In this document: one piece after another, positions 38,018 through 50,286 of the stretch
Layout: the number at the start of each line of letters is the position of its first letter
How positions within the stretch are numbered: position 1 is the first letter of the stretch
Source of the DNA: Burkholderia humptydooensis
GTDB taxonomy: Bacteria > Pseudomonadota > Gammaproteobacteria > Burkholderiales > Burkholderiaceae
Length of the DNA: 64,000 nt
Direction: 5' to 3'
Assembly (NCBI RefSeq): GCF_001513745.1
Contig: NZ_CP013380.1
Location: forward strand, 124,001-188,000
Translations under genes and position numbers: made by a program
The notes under the pieces: model-generated
What the model saw: the letters and a program-made list of their open reading frames with translations, nothing else
Told to the model about the DNA's origin: nothing
Databases searched by the model: none

Positions 38018-38805
38018 GCGACGCGGTCGAAAAGAACCCGTGGGGGCAACTGAAGTCGTTCACGAACGCGCGGATCGCGCTCGGCCGCGCGGGCAACAGC
38101 TTGCCGACCGCGCCGCTGCTCGCGTTCAACCTGTCGCATGCGCAGGCGCGCGATGCCGTCCATCAGCCGCTCGACGCCGATGCGCTGCGCCGCGACATCG
38201 AAGCGGCCGGGCTGCCGACGCTCGGCGTGCAGAGCGCCGCGCCGGACCGGCAGCATTACCTGCGGCGGCCGGACCTCGGCCGCAAACTGTCCGACGACAG
38301 CCGCGCGCTGCTCGCCGGGTGCGGCGCGGCGCTCGGCGAAGCGCCGGACGTCGTGTTCGTCGTCGCCGACGGGCTGTCGGCGTTCGCGGCCGCGAAGCAG
38401 GCGCTGCCGCTCCTGAGCGCGGTGCGGCCGAAGCTCGAGGGCTGGCGGATCGGGCCCGTCGTCGTCGCGCGGCAGGCGCGCGTCGCGCTCGGCGACGAGA
38501 TCGGCGAGCTGCTCGGCGCGCGCCTCGTCGCGATGCTGATCGGCGAGCGGCCGGGCTTGAGCTCGCCGGACAGCCTCGGCGTGTATCTGACGTATGCGCC
38601 GAAGGTCGGCTGCCACGACGCGCAGCGCAACTGCGTCTCGAACGTGCGGCCCGAAGGGCTGCCGTACGACGCGGCCGCGCACAAGCTGCACTATCTGCTG
38701 ACGCATGCGCGGCGGCTCGGGCTCACGGGCGTCGGGCTCAAGGACGACAGCGATGCGCTGCTGCCCGCCGCGCGGACGGAAGCGGAGCGTCTGGCGGCGG
38801 AGTGA
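38014..38805 (+). CDS. eutC: Ethanolamine ammonia-lyase small subunit
   Basis: This 263-residue subunit completes the cobalamin-binding site with EutB. TNARIALGRAGNSLPTAPLL, FVVADGLSAFAAAKQALPLL and YAPKVGCHDAQRNCVSNVRPEGLPY are family signatures. The start codon overlaps the eutB stop (ATGA), which ensures coupled translation. It has no N-terminal microcompartment-targeting extension that I can recognise, in line with the absence of shell genes. Confidence 0.96.
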   Translation: MSDAVEKNPWGQLKSFTNARIALGRAGNSLPTAPLLAFNLSHAQARDAVHQPLDADALRRDIEAAGLPTLGVQSAAPDRQHYLRRPDLGRKLSDDSRALLAGCGAALGEAPDVVFVVADGLSAFAAAKQALPLLSAVRPKLEGWRIGPVVVARQARVALGDEIGELLGARLVAMLIGERPGLSSPDSLGVYLTYAPKVGCHDAQRNCVSNVRPEGLPYDAAAHKLHYLLTHARRLGLTGVGLKDDSDALLPAARTEAERLAAE

Positions 38806-38859
38806 GCCGGTTTCGGCGCGTTGCGGCGCGGCCGGCGATGGCGCGACGCCGCGCGCCCG

Positions 38860-39960
38860 TCACGCGAATTGGCCCGACCGGCCCGATTCAGCCGCCTCGA
38901 GGGGCACGTCCGCATGCCGGCGCTCGTGTTCCAGCAGCCACCGCTTGCGCTCGAGGCCGCCGCCATAGCCGGTCAGCGACCCGTCCTTGCCGATGATCCG
39001 GTGGCACGGCACGATGATCGAGATGCGGTTCGCGCCGTTCGCCGCGGCGACTGCACGCACCGCGAGCGGGCTGCCGAGCTTGCGCGCCTGCTCCTGATAC
39101 GACGCGGTGCGCGCATAGGGCACGGTCAGCAACTGCCGCCATGCGGCGCGCTGGAACGCGGTGCCGGGCGCGTCGAGCACGACGTCGAAGCGCTGCCGCG
39201 CGCCCGCGAAATACTCGGCGATCTCCTGTTGCGCCTGCCGCGTGTGCCGGTTCTCGCCGACGAGCACGCGCGCGCCGAGCAGGCGCTCGAGATCGGCGAA
39301 TTCGGTGGCGAGCGTGCGCCGATCGACGAATTCGAGCAGGCAGACGCCGTTGTCCGTCGCGCCGACGAACATCGGGCCGAGCGGCGTCGTGAAGCGGGCG
39401 GTGACGATCGTGTTCGCATGGGCGCCTTGCATCGGCGTATCTCCGAAAATTTTCCTGAACGTGTGTGCGAAGCCGCTCAGCGAGCCGTAGCCGGCGTCGA
39501 ATGCGGCGTCGGTCGCGCGCGCGCCGTCGCGCATCGTCTGCCGCGCGGCGTCGATCCTGAGCATCCGCTGGTACGCGTGGAACGTCATCCCGTAGTGCCG
39601 CGCGAACCAGCGGCGCAGGCTTTCGGGGCCGATGCCGTGCGCGCGCAGCGCGTCGTCGGAAATCCGCTCGTGCGGATGCGCGCCGACGAGCGCGAGCGCC
39701 CGCGCGACGGCGGCGGGCGGCTCGCTCGCCGGGCGCGTCGGCCGGCAGATCTTGCACGGGCGATAGCCGGCCGCGAGCGCGTCGTCGAACGTCGTGAAGA
39801 ACTCGACGTTCTCGCGCTTCGGCTTGCGCGCGCGGCAGGTCGAGATGCAGAACACCGACGTCGTCTTCACGCCGACGAAGAACATGCCCGCATACTCGGG
39901 CGAGCGTTCGACGAGCGCGCGGTAACAGACGTCGGCGAGCCGCGGGTCGGCGATGCGCAT
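38860..39960 (-). CDS. ada: Bifunctional Ada: DNA methylphosphotriester / O6-methylguanine methyltransferase and activator
   Basis: This 366-residue protein repairs alkylated DNA and, once methylated, activates the adaptive response. The zinc site uses Cys38, Cys42, Cys69 and Cys72, the same numbering as in E. coli Ada, with Cys38 as acceptor. An AraC-type DNA-binding region spans about 85-185. The O6-methylguanine methyltransferase domain ends with VPCHRI, where Cys319 is the acceptor. GGAG precedes the ATG at 39958-39960. It converges on eutC and has no obvious functional link to it. Confidence 0.95.
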   Translation of the reverse strand: MRIADPRLADVCYRALVERSPEYAGMFFVGVKTTSVFCISTCRARKPKRENVEFFTTFDDALAAGYRPCKICRPTRPASEPPAAVARALALVGAHPHERISDDALRAHGIGPESLRRWFARHYGMTFHAYQRMLRIDAARQTMRDGARATDAAFDAGYGSLSGFAHTFRKIFGDTPMQGAHANTIVTARFTTPLGPMFVGATDNGVCLLEFVDRRTLATEFADLERLLGARVLVGENRHTRQAQQEIAEYFAGARQRFDVVLDAPGTAFQRAAWRQLLTVPYARTASYQEQARKLGSPLAVRAVAAANGANRISIIVPCHRIIGKDGSLTGYGGGLERKRWLLEHERRHADVPLEAAESGRSGQFA

Positions 39961-40098
39961 GGCGGGCTCCAGCGGATGCAATGCGACGACGATAACGCGC
40001 GTCGCGCGCGGGCGGCAACCGAAAATCGGACGAGTATTTTCGAGCCGGCGGGCAGCCGATGTGTCACGCAATACGCGTTCCGGGCCGAGGTCCGGCGC

Positions 40099-40989
40099 TC
40101 ACGCGTCGCGAAACAGCCGCTCGCAAACGAAATCGACGAACACCCTCACCTTCGGCGACAACTGCCGGTTCGACGGCCACAGGATCGAGAACTGCCCGGG
40201 GCCGATCCGGTATGCGTCGAGCACGGTCGCGAGCGCGCCGTCGGCGAGCGCGTCGCGCGCGAGGAAATCCGGCATGTAGCCGATGCCGAACCCCGACATC
40301 ACCGCCGCGCGCAGCGCCTCCATGTTGTTGCACGTCATCGCGGTGTGCAGGTTCGGCGGTTCGCTGCCGTCGGGCAGCAGCCCCCACGGCTGCAGCTTGC
40401 CCGTCGTCGGGAAGCGGTAGCGCACGCATGCGTGCGCGTCGAGCTCGCGCAGCGTGCGCGGCGCGCCCGCCTGCGCGAGATACGCGGGCGACGCGCACAG
40501 CAGAAAGCTGAACGGTCCGAGACGGCGTGACATCAGGCTCGAATCGCTGAGCGCGCCGCTGCGGATCACCGCGTCGAAGCCGCCTTCGACGACGTCGACC
40601 AGCCGGTCGTTGAAATCGAGATCCAGCTCGACGTCCGGATAGCGGCGCTTGAATTCCGGCAGGACAGGCAGCAGGAACCGGTAGCCGATCACGGGCAGGC
40701 TCACGCGCAGCCGGCCGCGCGGCGTCTGCGCGCTCTGCGACACGCTCGCTTGCGCGTCGCGCAGCTCTTCGAGCGCGCGGTGGCAGCGTTCGTGGAAATG
40801 GCGTCCTTCATCGGTCAGCGTGACCTTGCGCGTCGTCCGGTGGAAGAGCCGCACGCCGAGCGTGCGCTCGAGCTTCGCGATCGTCTTGCCGACCGCCGAC
40901 GCCGACACGCCGAGCTTGCGTCCCGCCGCGACGAAGCTGAGCGTCTCCGCCGTGCGGACGAACGCGACGATGCCGTTCAGGTTGTCCAT
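40099..40989 (-). CDS. LysR-family transcriptional regulator
   Basis: This 296-residue protein has the LysR winged helix (MDNLNGIVAFVRTAETLSFVAAGRKLGVSASAVGKTIAKLE) and a substrate-binding effector domain. Wording such as LPVIGYRFLLPVLPEFKRRYPDVELDLDFNDRLVDVV is typical of the CrgA-like branch. GGAG precedes the start. It is divergent from an MFS exporter gene, with a perfect dyad in the spacer, so it probably controls that exporter. Confidence 0.9.
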   Translation of the reverse strand: MDNLNGIVAFVRTAETLSFVAAGRKLGVSASAVGKTIAKLERTLGVRLFHRTTRKVTLTDEGRHFHERCHRALEELRDAQASVSQSAQTPRGRLRVSLPVIGYRFLLPVLPEFKRRYPDVELDLDFNDRLVDVVEGGFDAVIRSGALSDSSLMSRRLGPFSFLLCASPAYLAQAGAPRTLRELDAHACVRYRFPTTGKLQPWGLLPDGSEPPNLHTAMTCNNMEALRAAVMSGFGIGYMPDFLARDALADGALATVLDAYRIGPGQFSILWPSNRQLSPKVRVFVDFVCERLFRDA

Positions 40990-41015
40990 ATCGCTCCGTT
41001 TCCCTTCGTTGGTCG

Positions 41016-41042
41016 ATATTGCGGAATTCAGCTCCGCAATAT
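41016..41042. promoter_or_regulatory. Perfect 10-bp dyad in the LysR-MFS spacer
   Basis: ATATTGCGGA (41016-41025) and TCCGCAATAT (41033-41042) are exactly complementary around a 7-base centre. The dyad contains the T-N11-A pattern of LysR-type sites and is the only such structure in the 175-base divergent spacer. It is a strong candidate operator. Confidence 0.75.
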
Positions 41043-41164
41043 ACGGAATCTTGCGTTGTTTTTCGTCGATTGAATCCGGATTATCGTTCGTCGCTCGGCC
41101 GGAGGGTTCGCCGCCGCAGATGAAACCGCGGCGCGACGACCGGCGCTTTTCGAACGGAGCGACG

Positions 41165-42736
41165 ATGATGGACCGATCTTTTTCCGCTGCGCGGCTCGCG
41201 ATACTCGCGGCCGTCTGCCTTGCCGCGCTCGCGCTGCCGCTCAGCTTTTCGGGCGGCGCGGTCGCGACGCCCGCGATCGGCCGCGATCTCGGCGGCGGCC
41301 CGGTCGCGATGAACTGGATCACGAACGCGTTCATGCTGACGTTCGGCAGCCTGCTGATGGCGGCGGGCGCGCTCGCCGACCAGTTCGGCCGCAAGCGCGT
41401 GTTCGCGGCGGGCGTCGGCGGCTTCACCGCGTGCTCGCTCGCGCTCGGCTTCGCGCCGTCGATCGTCGCCGTCGATCTGCTGCGCGCCGCGCAAGGCGTT
41501 GCGGCCGCCGCGGCGCTGGCGGGCGGCACGGCCGCGCTCGCCCAGGAGTTCGACGGCGACGCGCGCACCCGCGCGTTCAGCGTGCTCGGCACGACGTTCG
41601 GGCTCGGGCTCGCGTTCGGTCCGGTGCTCGCGGGCGTGCTGATCGAGCGCTTCGGCTGGCGCGCGATCTTCGCGACGGGCGCCGTGGCCGGCGCGCTGTC
41701 GCTCGCGTTCGGCGTGCCGCGGATGCGCGAGTCGCGCGATCCGAATGCGCAGCGTCTCGACTGGGCGGGCACGCTCGCGTTCACCGCGATGCTGTCGTGC
41801 TTCACGTTCGGCGTGATCCAGGCGCAGGCAAGCGGCTGGGCGAGCCCGCTCGTCGCGGCGCTGCTCGCGGGCGCGGCGCTCTGCGCGATCGCGTTCGCGG
41901 CGATCGAGGCGCGCGTCGCGCGGCCGATGCTCGACCTGTCGCTGTTTCGCTACCCGCGCTTCGTCGGCGTGCAGGTGCTGCCGGTTGCGACCTGCTGCTG
42001 CTACGTCGTGCTGCTCGTCGTGCTGCCGCTGCGCTTCATCGGCATCGACGGCTTCAGCGAAATCGACGCCGGCTGGCTGATGCTCGCGCTGTCCGCGCCG
42101 ATGCTCGTCGTGCCGATGCTCGCGGCGGCGCTCACGCGCTGGATGTCTGCGGGCGTGATCTCGGGCATCGGGCTCGTGATCGCGGCCACGGGCCTCGGGT
42201 GGCTCGGCCGCGCGCTGCACGCCGGCGCGGGCGCGGCGGCGATCGCGCCGATGCTCGCGATCGGGCTCGGCGCGGGGATGCCGTGGGGGCTGATGGACGG
42301 TTTGTCGGTGAGCGTCGTGCCGAAGGAGCGCGCCGGAATGGCGACGGGCATTTTCAGCACGACGCGTGTCGCGGGCGAGGGGATCGCGCTCGCGATCGTC
42401 AATGCGATGCTCGCGACGTTCGCGCAATCGCACGTGCGCGACGCGGCGGCGCCGCTCGCCGCGCCCGCCGCCGTGCACGAGGCCGCCGCGCGGCTCGCGA
42501 CGGGCGACCTCGCGCATGCGGCCGCGCTGCTGCCGGGCGTCGCGCGCGATGCGCTGCGGCAAAGCTATGCGGCCGCGTTCGGCAGCCTGCTCGAAGGGCT
42601 GACGGCCGTCACGCTGCTGTGCGCGCTCGCCGCGTTCGCGTTCCTGAGCCGGACCCGCGCGCACGGCGAGCCGGCGTCCGGGCCGGCGCGCTCGCGCGAT
42701 CGTCGTGCGCTGACGCTCGATCGCGAGTGCGGTTGA
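41165..42736 (+). CDS. MFS drug-resistance-type transporter (14-TM, DHA2 family)
   Basis: This 523-residue inner-membrane protein has about 14 hydrophobic segments. The conserved motif between helices 2 and 3 reads GALADQFGRKRVFAAG, and the motif-C-like region GLGLAFGPVLAGVLI marks an exporter. It most likely extrudes a toxic compound or metabolite by proton antiport. Two adjacent ATG codons open the frame, and GGAG lies 5 bases before the first. Expression is probably governed by the divergent LysR regulator. Confidence 0.9.
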   Translation: MMDRSFSAARLAILAAVCLAALALPLSFSGGAVATPAIGRDLGGGPVAMNWITNAFMLTFGSLLMAAGALADQFGRKRVFAAGVGGFTACSLALGFAPSIVAVDLLRAAQGVAAAAALAGGTAALAQEFDGDARTRAFSVLGTTFGLGLAFGPVLAGVLIERFGWRAIFATGAVAGALSLAFGVPRMRESRDPNAQRLDWAGTLAFTAMLSCFTFGVIQAQASGWASPLVAALLAGAALCAIAFAAIEARVARPMLDLSLFRYPRFVGVQVLPVATCCCYVVLLVVLPLRFIGIDGFSEIDAGWLMLALSAPMLVVPMLAAALTRWMSAGVISGIGLVIAATGLGWLGRALHAGAGAAAIAPMLAIGLGAGMPWGLMDGLSVSVVPKERAGMATGIFSTTRVAGEGIALAIVNAMLATFAQSHVRDAAAPLAAPAAVHEAAARLATGDLAHAAALLPGVARDALRQSYAAAFGSLLEGLTAVTLLCALAAFAFLSRTRAHGEPASGPARSRDRRALTLDRECG

Positions 42737-42892
42737 AAGGGGGCGGCGGCCGCACGCCGGCTTGGCGCGGCGATCGCGTGGCCGACGAACGATGCGGCGA
42801 CGGACGACGCAACGGCTGAAGAGCCGATGGCGGAAGAAGGGCCAATGACGGAAGGGCTGGCAGAAGCGTCAAGGCAGAATCGACGCAAGCGC

Positions 42893-42937
42893 AAAAAGGC
42901 CCGACGGAACCGCATCGACACGCGAGTCCGCCGGGCC
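42893..42937 (-). terminator. Intrinsic terminator after the aldehyde dehydrogenase gene
   Basis: On the minus strand GGCCCGGCGGA pairs with TCCGTCGGGCC (plus-strand positions 42927-42937 and 42898-42908, one mismatch) and is followed by five T residues. It lies about 60 bases after the aldehyde dehydrogenase stop. Confidence 0.8.
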
Positions 42938-42996
42938 AGGCCAAGCCGATCATGCGGCGCGCGAGCGACTGCCGCCCGCGCCGCTTCCGCGCGGGA

Positions 42997-44517
<1,521 letters not shown>

Positions 44518-44822
44518 CGTTGCTCCTCGCATGTCGGTATCGGTGATGCGCCGCGCGACGTGCGCGACACCCATCGTTACGCCAAAACCGTGCCAGCGGG
44601 CCGCGCCGCGGTGCATCGGCGCGCCGGCGCGGGGCTCGGCGCGCGCGCGGCGCGGCTGCGCGCGGCGGACTGCGCCGTCGTTGAACACCTGCCGCGCGCC
44701 GGTTGTTCAGGCGCGGCACAGCGTCGCGCCGACGCAGGCGATTTTGGCGGGGGTACGCTTCGGCACGGGAATTGCGTATTCGGGCGGATCGTTTCAGCTT
44801 CAGCGACGCAAAAGGAGGCGCG
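44518..44822. other. Divergent interval between the aldehyde dehydrogenase gene and eutR
   Basis: These 305 bases hold both promoters. GGAG-type ribosome binding sites are seen at each end. I see no clear dyad, but an AraC-type activator such as EutR would bind direct repeats that are hard to spot by eye. Confidence 0.45.
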
Positions 44823-45851
44823 ATGGATTACGGGCACGCCGGCGCCGAGACGACGGCGGAGGACACGGGGCGCAGCGCGGACGGCGACGGCGGCGCGGCC
44901 GGGCGCGCGGTCGTCAGCGTCGCGCACGACGCCGACGAGCAGGCGCGCAACCTGATCGGCTGGCGCCAGACCTACGACCAGCTCGCGGCGGGCCGCTTCG
45001 TCGGCACGCTGACCGAGCTGCCGCTCGACACGATGAAGGTGTTCCGCGAGACGACGAGCCACACGCTGCGGCAGGCATGCGAGGTGCGCGGCGATGCGTA
45101 CTGGTTCGGCATTCCGGTCGCGCGCGACGGCGCGGCGCGCATCGACGCGCGGCCGATCGCCGCCGACGCGCTCGCGTTCCGGCCCGGCAACGTCGAATTC
45201 GAGCTGCTGACGCCCGCGCAATTCTCGATCTACGGCGTCGTCGTGCGCGGCGCGGTGCTGCGCCGCTATGCGGAGGAGGTCGAGCGCTGCGGGCTCGACG
45301 AGCGATTGCCGCTCGTGCCCGTCGTGCGCGTCGGCGAGGCGCGGCTCACGCGGCTGTGCGCGCTGCTAGCGCATCGTCTCGACGACGCGGACGCGATGAG
45401 CGCGGCGCTCGCGCCGCTGTCCGACTGCGCGCGCAACGATCTGCAGGCGGAGGTGCTCGCGGCGCTGTTCGATCTGTGCGCGTCGCCCGCCGCCGCCGCG
45501 ACGGTCGAGCATTCGTCGCGGCGCCGCAAGATCGTCGTGGCCGCGCGCGACTACGTGCTCGCGCACCGCTCGCGGCCCGTCGGCGTGCCGGAGCTGTGCG
45601 AGCAACTGCACGTGAGCCGGCGCACGCTGCAATACTGTTTTCAGGACGTGCTCGGGATGGCGCCCGCGACCTATCTGCGCGCGCTGCGGCTGAACGGCGT
45701 GCGGCGCGACCTGCGCGGGCGCGCGGCGGATTCGGTGCAGGACGTGGCGGCCGCGTGGGGGTTCTGGCACCTGAGCCAGTTCGCGACCGACTATCGGCGG
45801 ATGTTCGGCGCGCGGCCGTCGGAGACGCTGCGCGACGCGCTCGCCTGCTGA
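44823..45851 (+). CDS. eutR: Ethanolamine-responsive AraC-family activator
   Basis: This 342-residue protein matches E. coli EutR along its length as I recall that sequence. The N-terminal half shares the pattern W-x-Q-x-YDQL followed by LRQ-x-C and FWFGIP-like YWFGIP. The C-terminal AraC domain has LCEQLHVSRRTLQYCFQDVL and GFWHLSQFATDYRRMF. EutR activates eut genes when ethanolamine and adenosylcobalamin are present. AAAAGGAGG precedes the ATG at 44823. It lies about 6 kb from eutBC and directly opposite the aldehyde dehydrogenase gene, which links the two parts of the pathway. Confidence 0.88.
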   Translation: MDYGHAGAETTAEDTGRSADGDGGAAGRAVVSVAHDADEQARNLIGWRQTYDQLAAGRFVGTLTELPLDTMKVFRETTSHTLRQACEVRGDAYWFGIPVARDGAARIDARPIAADALAFRPGNVEFELLTPAQFSIYGVVVRGAVLRRYAEEVERCGLDERLPLVPVVRVGEARLTRLCALLAHRLDDADAMSAALAPLSDCARNDLQAEVLAALFDLCASPAAAATVEHSSRRRKIVVAARDYVLAHRSRPVGVPELCEQLHVSRRTLQYCFQDVLGMAPATYLRALRLNGVRRDLRGRAADSVQDVAAAWGFWHLSQFATDYRRMFGARPSETLRDALAC

Positions 45852-45945
45852 GGCGGCGAACGGCGCGCCGGCTGCCGGCGTCCCGCGGCTTCGTCGCGAC
45901 GCACCCGGCGCGCCGGCGGGATCGGCCGCTCAGCCGCGCCGACGC

Positions 45946-47013
45946 TCACCCCCGCGGCTGCGGCCACGCGATCGTGTCCCAGTCGATTCGCCGATACGCG
46001 GCGTCGACTTGCGCGATATCGTCCGCTGCCTCGCTTTTGTGGCGATTGCGCAGCATCTCGGGCACATCGAGCTCGATTGCCGTGCAAAACGGATAGTCGC
46101 GCACCCGCAGCTCGGGCGCGATGCTCGAAAAGCACGCGAGCGTCGGCACGTCGAACCCGGCCGCGATGTGCACGGCCGACGTGTCCGCGCAGAGCGCGAC
46201 GCTCGCCTGCCCGACCCAACTGACGAAATGCGCGGTATCGGCGGAGTGGCCGCTCACGTCGACATAGTCCGGATGATCGATCGGCCCGAAGCCGAGCACG
46301 GGCAGCCGATAGGTCCGCGCGAGCCGCTCGACGAGCGCCGCGCGCCGCGCCGCCGGGATGCTGCGCAGCGGCGTGCTCGCCTGCGGGCAGAACAGCGCGT
46401 ACGGCCGGCCGCGCCATTCGGGCGGCAGCGCGGGCAGCGTCAATCGCGCGAGCCAGCGGTTGCATTTCGCGTCGGCCGCGATCGACTCGGGCGGCACGCC
46501 GAGCGACGCGAGGAAGAAGTCGATCATCGGCAGCGCCGCGAATGCGGGCCAGTACAGGTGATTGCCGAGGTCGATGCGCGTGTCGCGCGCCGGCAGGCCG
46601 GCGGCGGGCCACGGCAGCGCGCGGATCGGCGCGATCGTGTCGGCCGCGAGCCGGTAAAGCGCGTCGACATACGCGGGCGCGCGCGCGGGCCGGTACAGCA
46701 CGAAGCGCACGTGCGGATGGCGCGCCTCGATCGCCGCGAGCGCGGTCAGCCCGATCACCGAATCGCCGAGCGCGACGCCCATGCCGTTGATCACGTGAAC
46801 CGTCGACAACGTCGCGTAATCGAGCGTGAACGGGCGGCTTGCCGCATGCAACAGCCTGGCGCGGGCCGCCGCGCCGACGTAGCCGCGCGCGTCGGCGCCC
46901 GCGCATTCGAGATCGTAGGGCGCGACGAGCCGTCCGTCCGGCGCGAGCAGCGTGCCGGGGTACGCGAGCGCGTCGGCGGGCGACAGCACGGTTTCATCGA
47001 ATGTCGTCGTCAT
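45946..47013 (-). CDS. Glycosyltransferase family 9-like protein
   Basis: This 355-residue protein resembles ADP-heptose:LPS heptosyltransferases in the second half: ALFCPQASTPLRSIPAARRA, then a VLGFGP strand and ALCADTSAVHIAAGFDVPTLACF, which forms the nucleotide-sugar site of family 9. The N-terminal 60 residues are unusual and carry DLECAGADARGYVG. The acceptor is unknown. Its start lies 28 bases after the stop of the TPP enzyme gene on the same strand, so the two may be co-transcribed. The ribosome binding site is weak. Confidence 0.75.
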   Translation of the reverse strand: MTTTFDETVLSPADALAYPGTLLAPDGRLVAPYDLECAGADARGYVGAAARARLLHAASRPFTLDYATLSTVHVINGMGVALGDSVIGLTALAAIEARHPHVRFVLYRPARAPAYVDALYRLAADTIAPIRALPWPAAGLPARDTRIDLGNHLYWPAFAALPMIDFFLASLGVPPESIAADAKCNRWLARLTLPALPPEWRGRPYALFCPQASTPLRSIPAARRAALVERLARTYRLPVLGFGPIDHPDYVDVSGHSADTAHFVSWVGQASVALCADTSAVHIAAGFDVPTLACFSSIAPELRVRDYPFCTAIELDVPEMLRNRHKSEAADDIAQVDAAYRRIDWDTIAWPQPRG

Positions 47014-47041
47014 CGCGAAGGAGCGCTCATCGGCCGTGCCG

Positions 47042-48745
47042 TCAGGCGCGCCGCGCGCGCAGCCCTTGCTCGCGCACCTGCTCGAGCGTCGCAGCGGGCG
47101 TGCACGCGTCCTGCGGCACGCGGATCTCGATTAGCGCGGGCAGGCCGCTCGCGAGCGCGCGGTCGAGCGCGGGCAGGAAATCGGCGGTGCGCTCGACGGT
47201 CTCGCCGTGCGCGCCGAACGCGCGCGCATACGCGGCGAAATCCGGGTTCGTGAGCCCGGTGCCGTGCACCCGCCCCGGATAGTTGCGCTCCTGATGCATG
47301 CGGATCGTGCCGAAATGGCCGTTGTTCACGACGAGCACGATGATCGCGAGCCCGTACTGGATCGCGGTCGCGAGTTCGTTGCCCGCCATCATGAAGCAGC
47401 CGTCGCCCGCGAGCGCGACGACCGTGCGCTGCGGATACAGCGATTTCGCGGCGAGCGCGGCCGGCACGCCGTAGCCCATCGCGCCGCTCGTCGGCGCGAG
47501 CTGCGAGCGGAAGTGCCGGTATGCGAAGTGGCGATGCAGCCATGCCGCGTAGTTGCCGGCGCCGTTCGTGACGATCGCGTCGTGCGGCAGCCGTTCGCGC
47601 AATTGCCGCATCAGGTCGCCGAGCTGCACGTCGCCCGGCATCGGCCGCGGCGCGCGCCAGTCGAGGTACGCGCGATGCGCGTCGGCGGCGCTGCCCGCCC
47701 ACGCGGGCGACGCCGGCGGCTCGAGCGCGGCGAGCTGCGCGGCGATCTCGGGCATGCCGGAGGCGATCGGCAGATCGGCCGCATAGACGCGCCCCAGCTC
47801 GTCCGCGCCCTGATGCACATGAACGAGCACCTGCTTCGGCTTCGGAATGTCGATCAGCGTGTAGCCGCCCGTCGTCGCTTCGCCGAGGCGCGGGCCGAGC
47901 GCGAACAGCAGATCTGCTTCGCGGATGCGGCGCGCGAGCTCGGGGTTCACGCCGAGGCCGACGTCGCCCGCGTACTGCGGATGCTCGTTGTCGAACGTGT
48001 CCTGATAGCGGAACGCGCAGGCGACCGGCAATTGCCAGCGCTCGACGAAGGTGCGCAGATCCGCGCACGCGTCGGGCGTCCAGCCGCTGCCGCCCGCGAT
48101 CACGAGCGGCCGCCGAGCGCGCGCGAGCCGCTCGCGCAGCTCGCTCATCTGCGCGGCGGACGGCGCGGCGGCGATGCGCTTCGCCGCGGGCGCGATGGGT
48201 TGCGCCGCGCACGGCTCGGACAGCACGTCCTCGGGCAGCGCGAGCACGACGGGGCCGGGCCGGCCCGACATCGCGACGTGAAACGCATGGCTCAGGTATT
48301 CGGGGACGCGGCGCGGATCGTCGATCTGCGCGACCCACTTCGCGAGCTGGCCGAACATCCGCCGATAGTCGATTTCCTGGAATGCCTCGCGATCGAGATG
48401 CTCGCGCGCGCACTGGCCGATGAAGAGGATCATCGGCGTCGAATCCTGGAACGCGGTATGCACGCCGATCGACGCGTGCGTCGCGCCGGGGCCGCGCGTG
48501 ACGAACGCGACGCCGGGCCGGCCGGTCAGCTTGCCGAGCGCCTCAGCCATGTTCGCGGCGGCGGCTTCGTGCCGGCAGACGACGGTCTGGATGCGTTCGG
48601 TCTCGTCGGCGAGGGAATCGAGGACGGCGAGAAAGCTCTCGCCGGGAACACAGAACACGCGCTCGACGTGATTCGCGAGCATGGCGTCGACGAGCAGGCG
48701 TGCGCCGGTGGCGGCGCGCTGCTCTCGGTCCGGGGAAATCGACAT
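47042..48745 (-). CDS. Thiamine-pyrophosphate-dependent enzyme (acetolactate synthase-like)
   Basis: This 567-residue protein has the three-domain layout of the acetohydroxyacid synthase / benzoylformate decarboxylase family. Glu60 in CRHEAAAANMAEA would activate the cofactor. The magnesium-diphosphate motif runs from GDGCFMMAGNELATA to NNGHFGT near the C-terminus. It lacks a companion regulatory subunit gene, so valine synthesis is unlikely to be its job. The frame stays open far upstream through the neighbouring genes, but GGGAG and the family N-terminus place the start at 48745. The substrate is unknown. Confidence 0.85.
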   Translation of the reverse strand: MSISPDREQRAATGARLLVDAMLANHVERVFCVPGESFLAVLDSLADETERIQTVVCRHEAAAANMAEALGKLTGRPGVAFVTRGPGATHASIGVHTAFQDSTPMILFIGQCAREHLDREAFQEIDYRRMFGQLAKWVAQIDDPRRVPEYLSHAFHVAMSGRPGPVVLALPEDVLSEPCAAQPIAPAAKRIAAAPSAAQMSELRERLARARRPLVIAGGSGWTPDACADLRTFVERWQLPVACAFRYQDTFDNEHPQYAGDVGLGVNPELARRIREADLLFALGPRLGEATTGGYTLIDIPKPKQVLVHVHQGADELGRVYAADLPIASGMPEIAAQLAALEPPASPAWAGSAADAHRAYLDWRAPRPMPGDVQLGDLMRQLRERLPHDAIVTNGAGNYAAWLHRHFAYRHFRSQLAPTSGAMGYGVPAALAAKSLYPQRTVVALAGDGCFMMAGNELATAIQYGLAIIVLVVNNGHFGTIRMHQERNYPGRVHGTGLTNPDFAAYARAFGAHGETVERTADFLPALDRALASGLPALIEIRVPQDACTPAATLEQVREQGLRARRA

Positions 48746-48807
48746 GTAAGACGGGCTCCCTTCGTGGCGGGACGTACAGCTTACGCCGGTTGAAGGGGCG
48801 GCGGAAG

Positions 48808-48856
48808 GCGCGGGCGCGTGCTGCACGGCAGCGATGTTCGCGCGCCGCGCCCGCGC
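48808..48856. repeat. GC-rich inverted repeat between sdaA and the TPP enzyme gene
   Basis: GCGCGGGCGCG (48808-48818) and CGCGCCCGCGC (48846-48856) form an 11-bp stem around a 27-base loop. It lies just after the sdaA stop. No T-run follows, so its role as terminator is unsure. Confidence 0.5.
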
Positions 48857-48864
48857 GTCAGCAC

Positions 48865-50253
<1,389 letters not shown>

Positions 50254-50286
50254 TTCGTTTCCTGAATGACCGGATGTATGAGGGGA

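Noticed and set aside
41081..42664. 527-codon minus-strand frame opposite the MFS transporter
   Set aside because: Made of repetitive arginine/glutamate runs. The plus-strand frame has transporter motifs and a good start.
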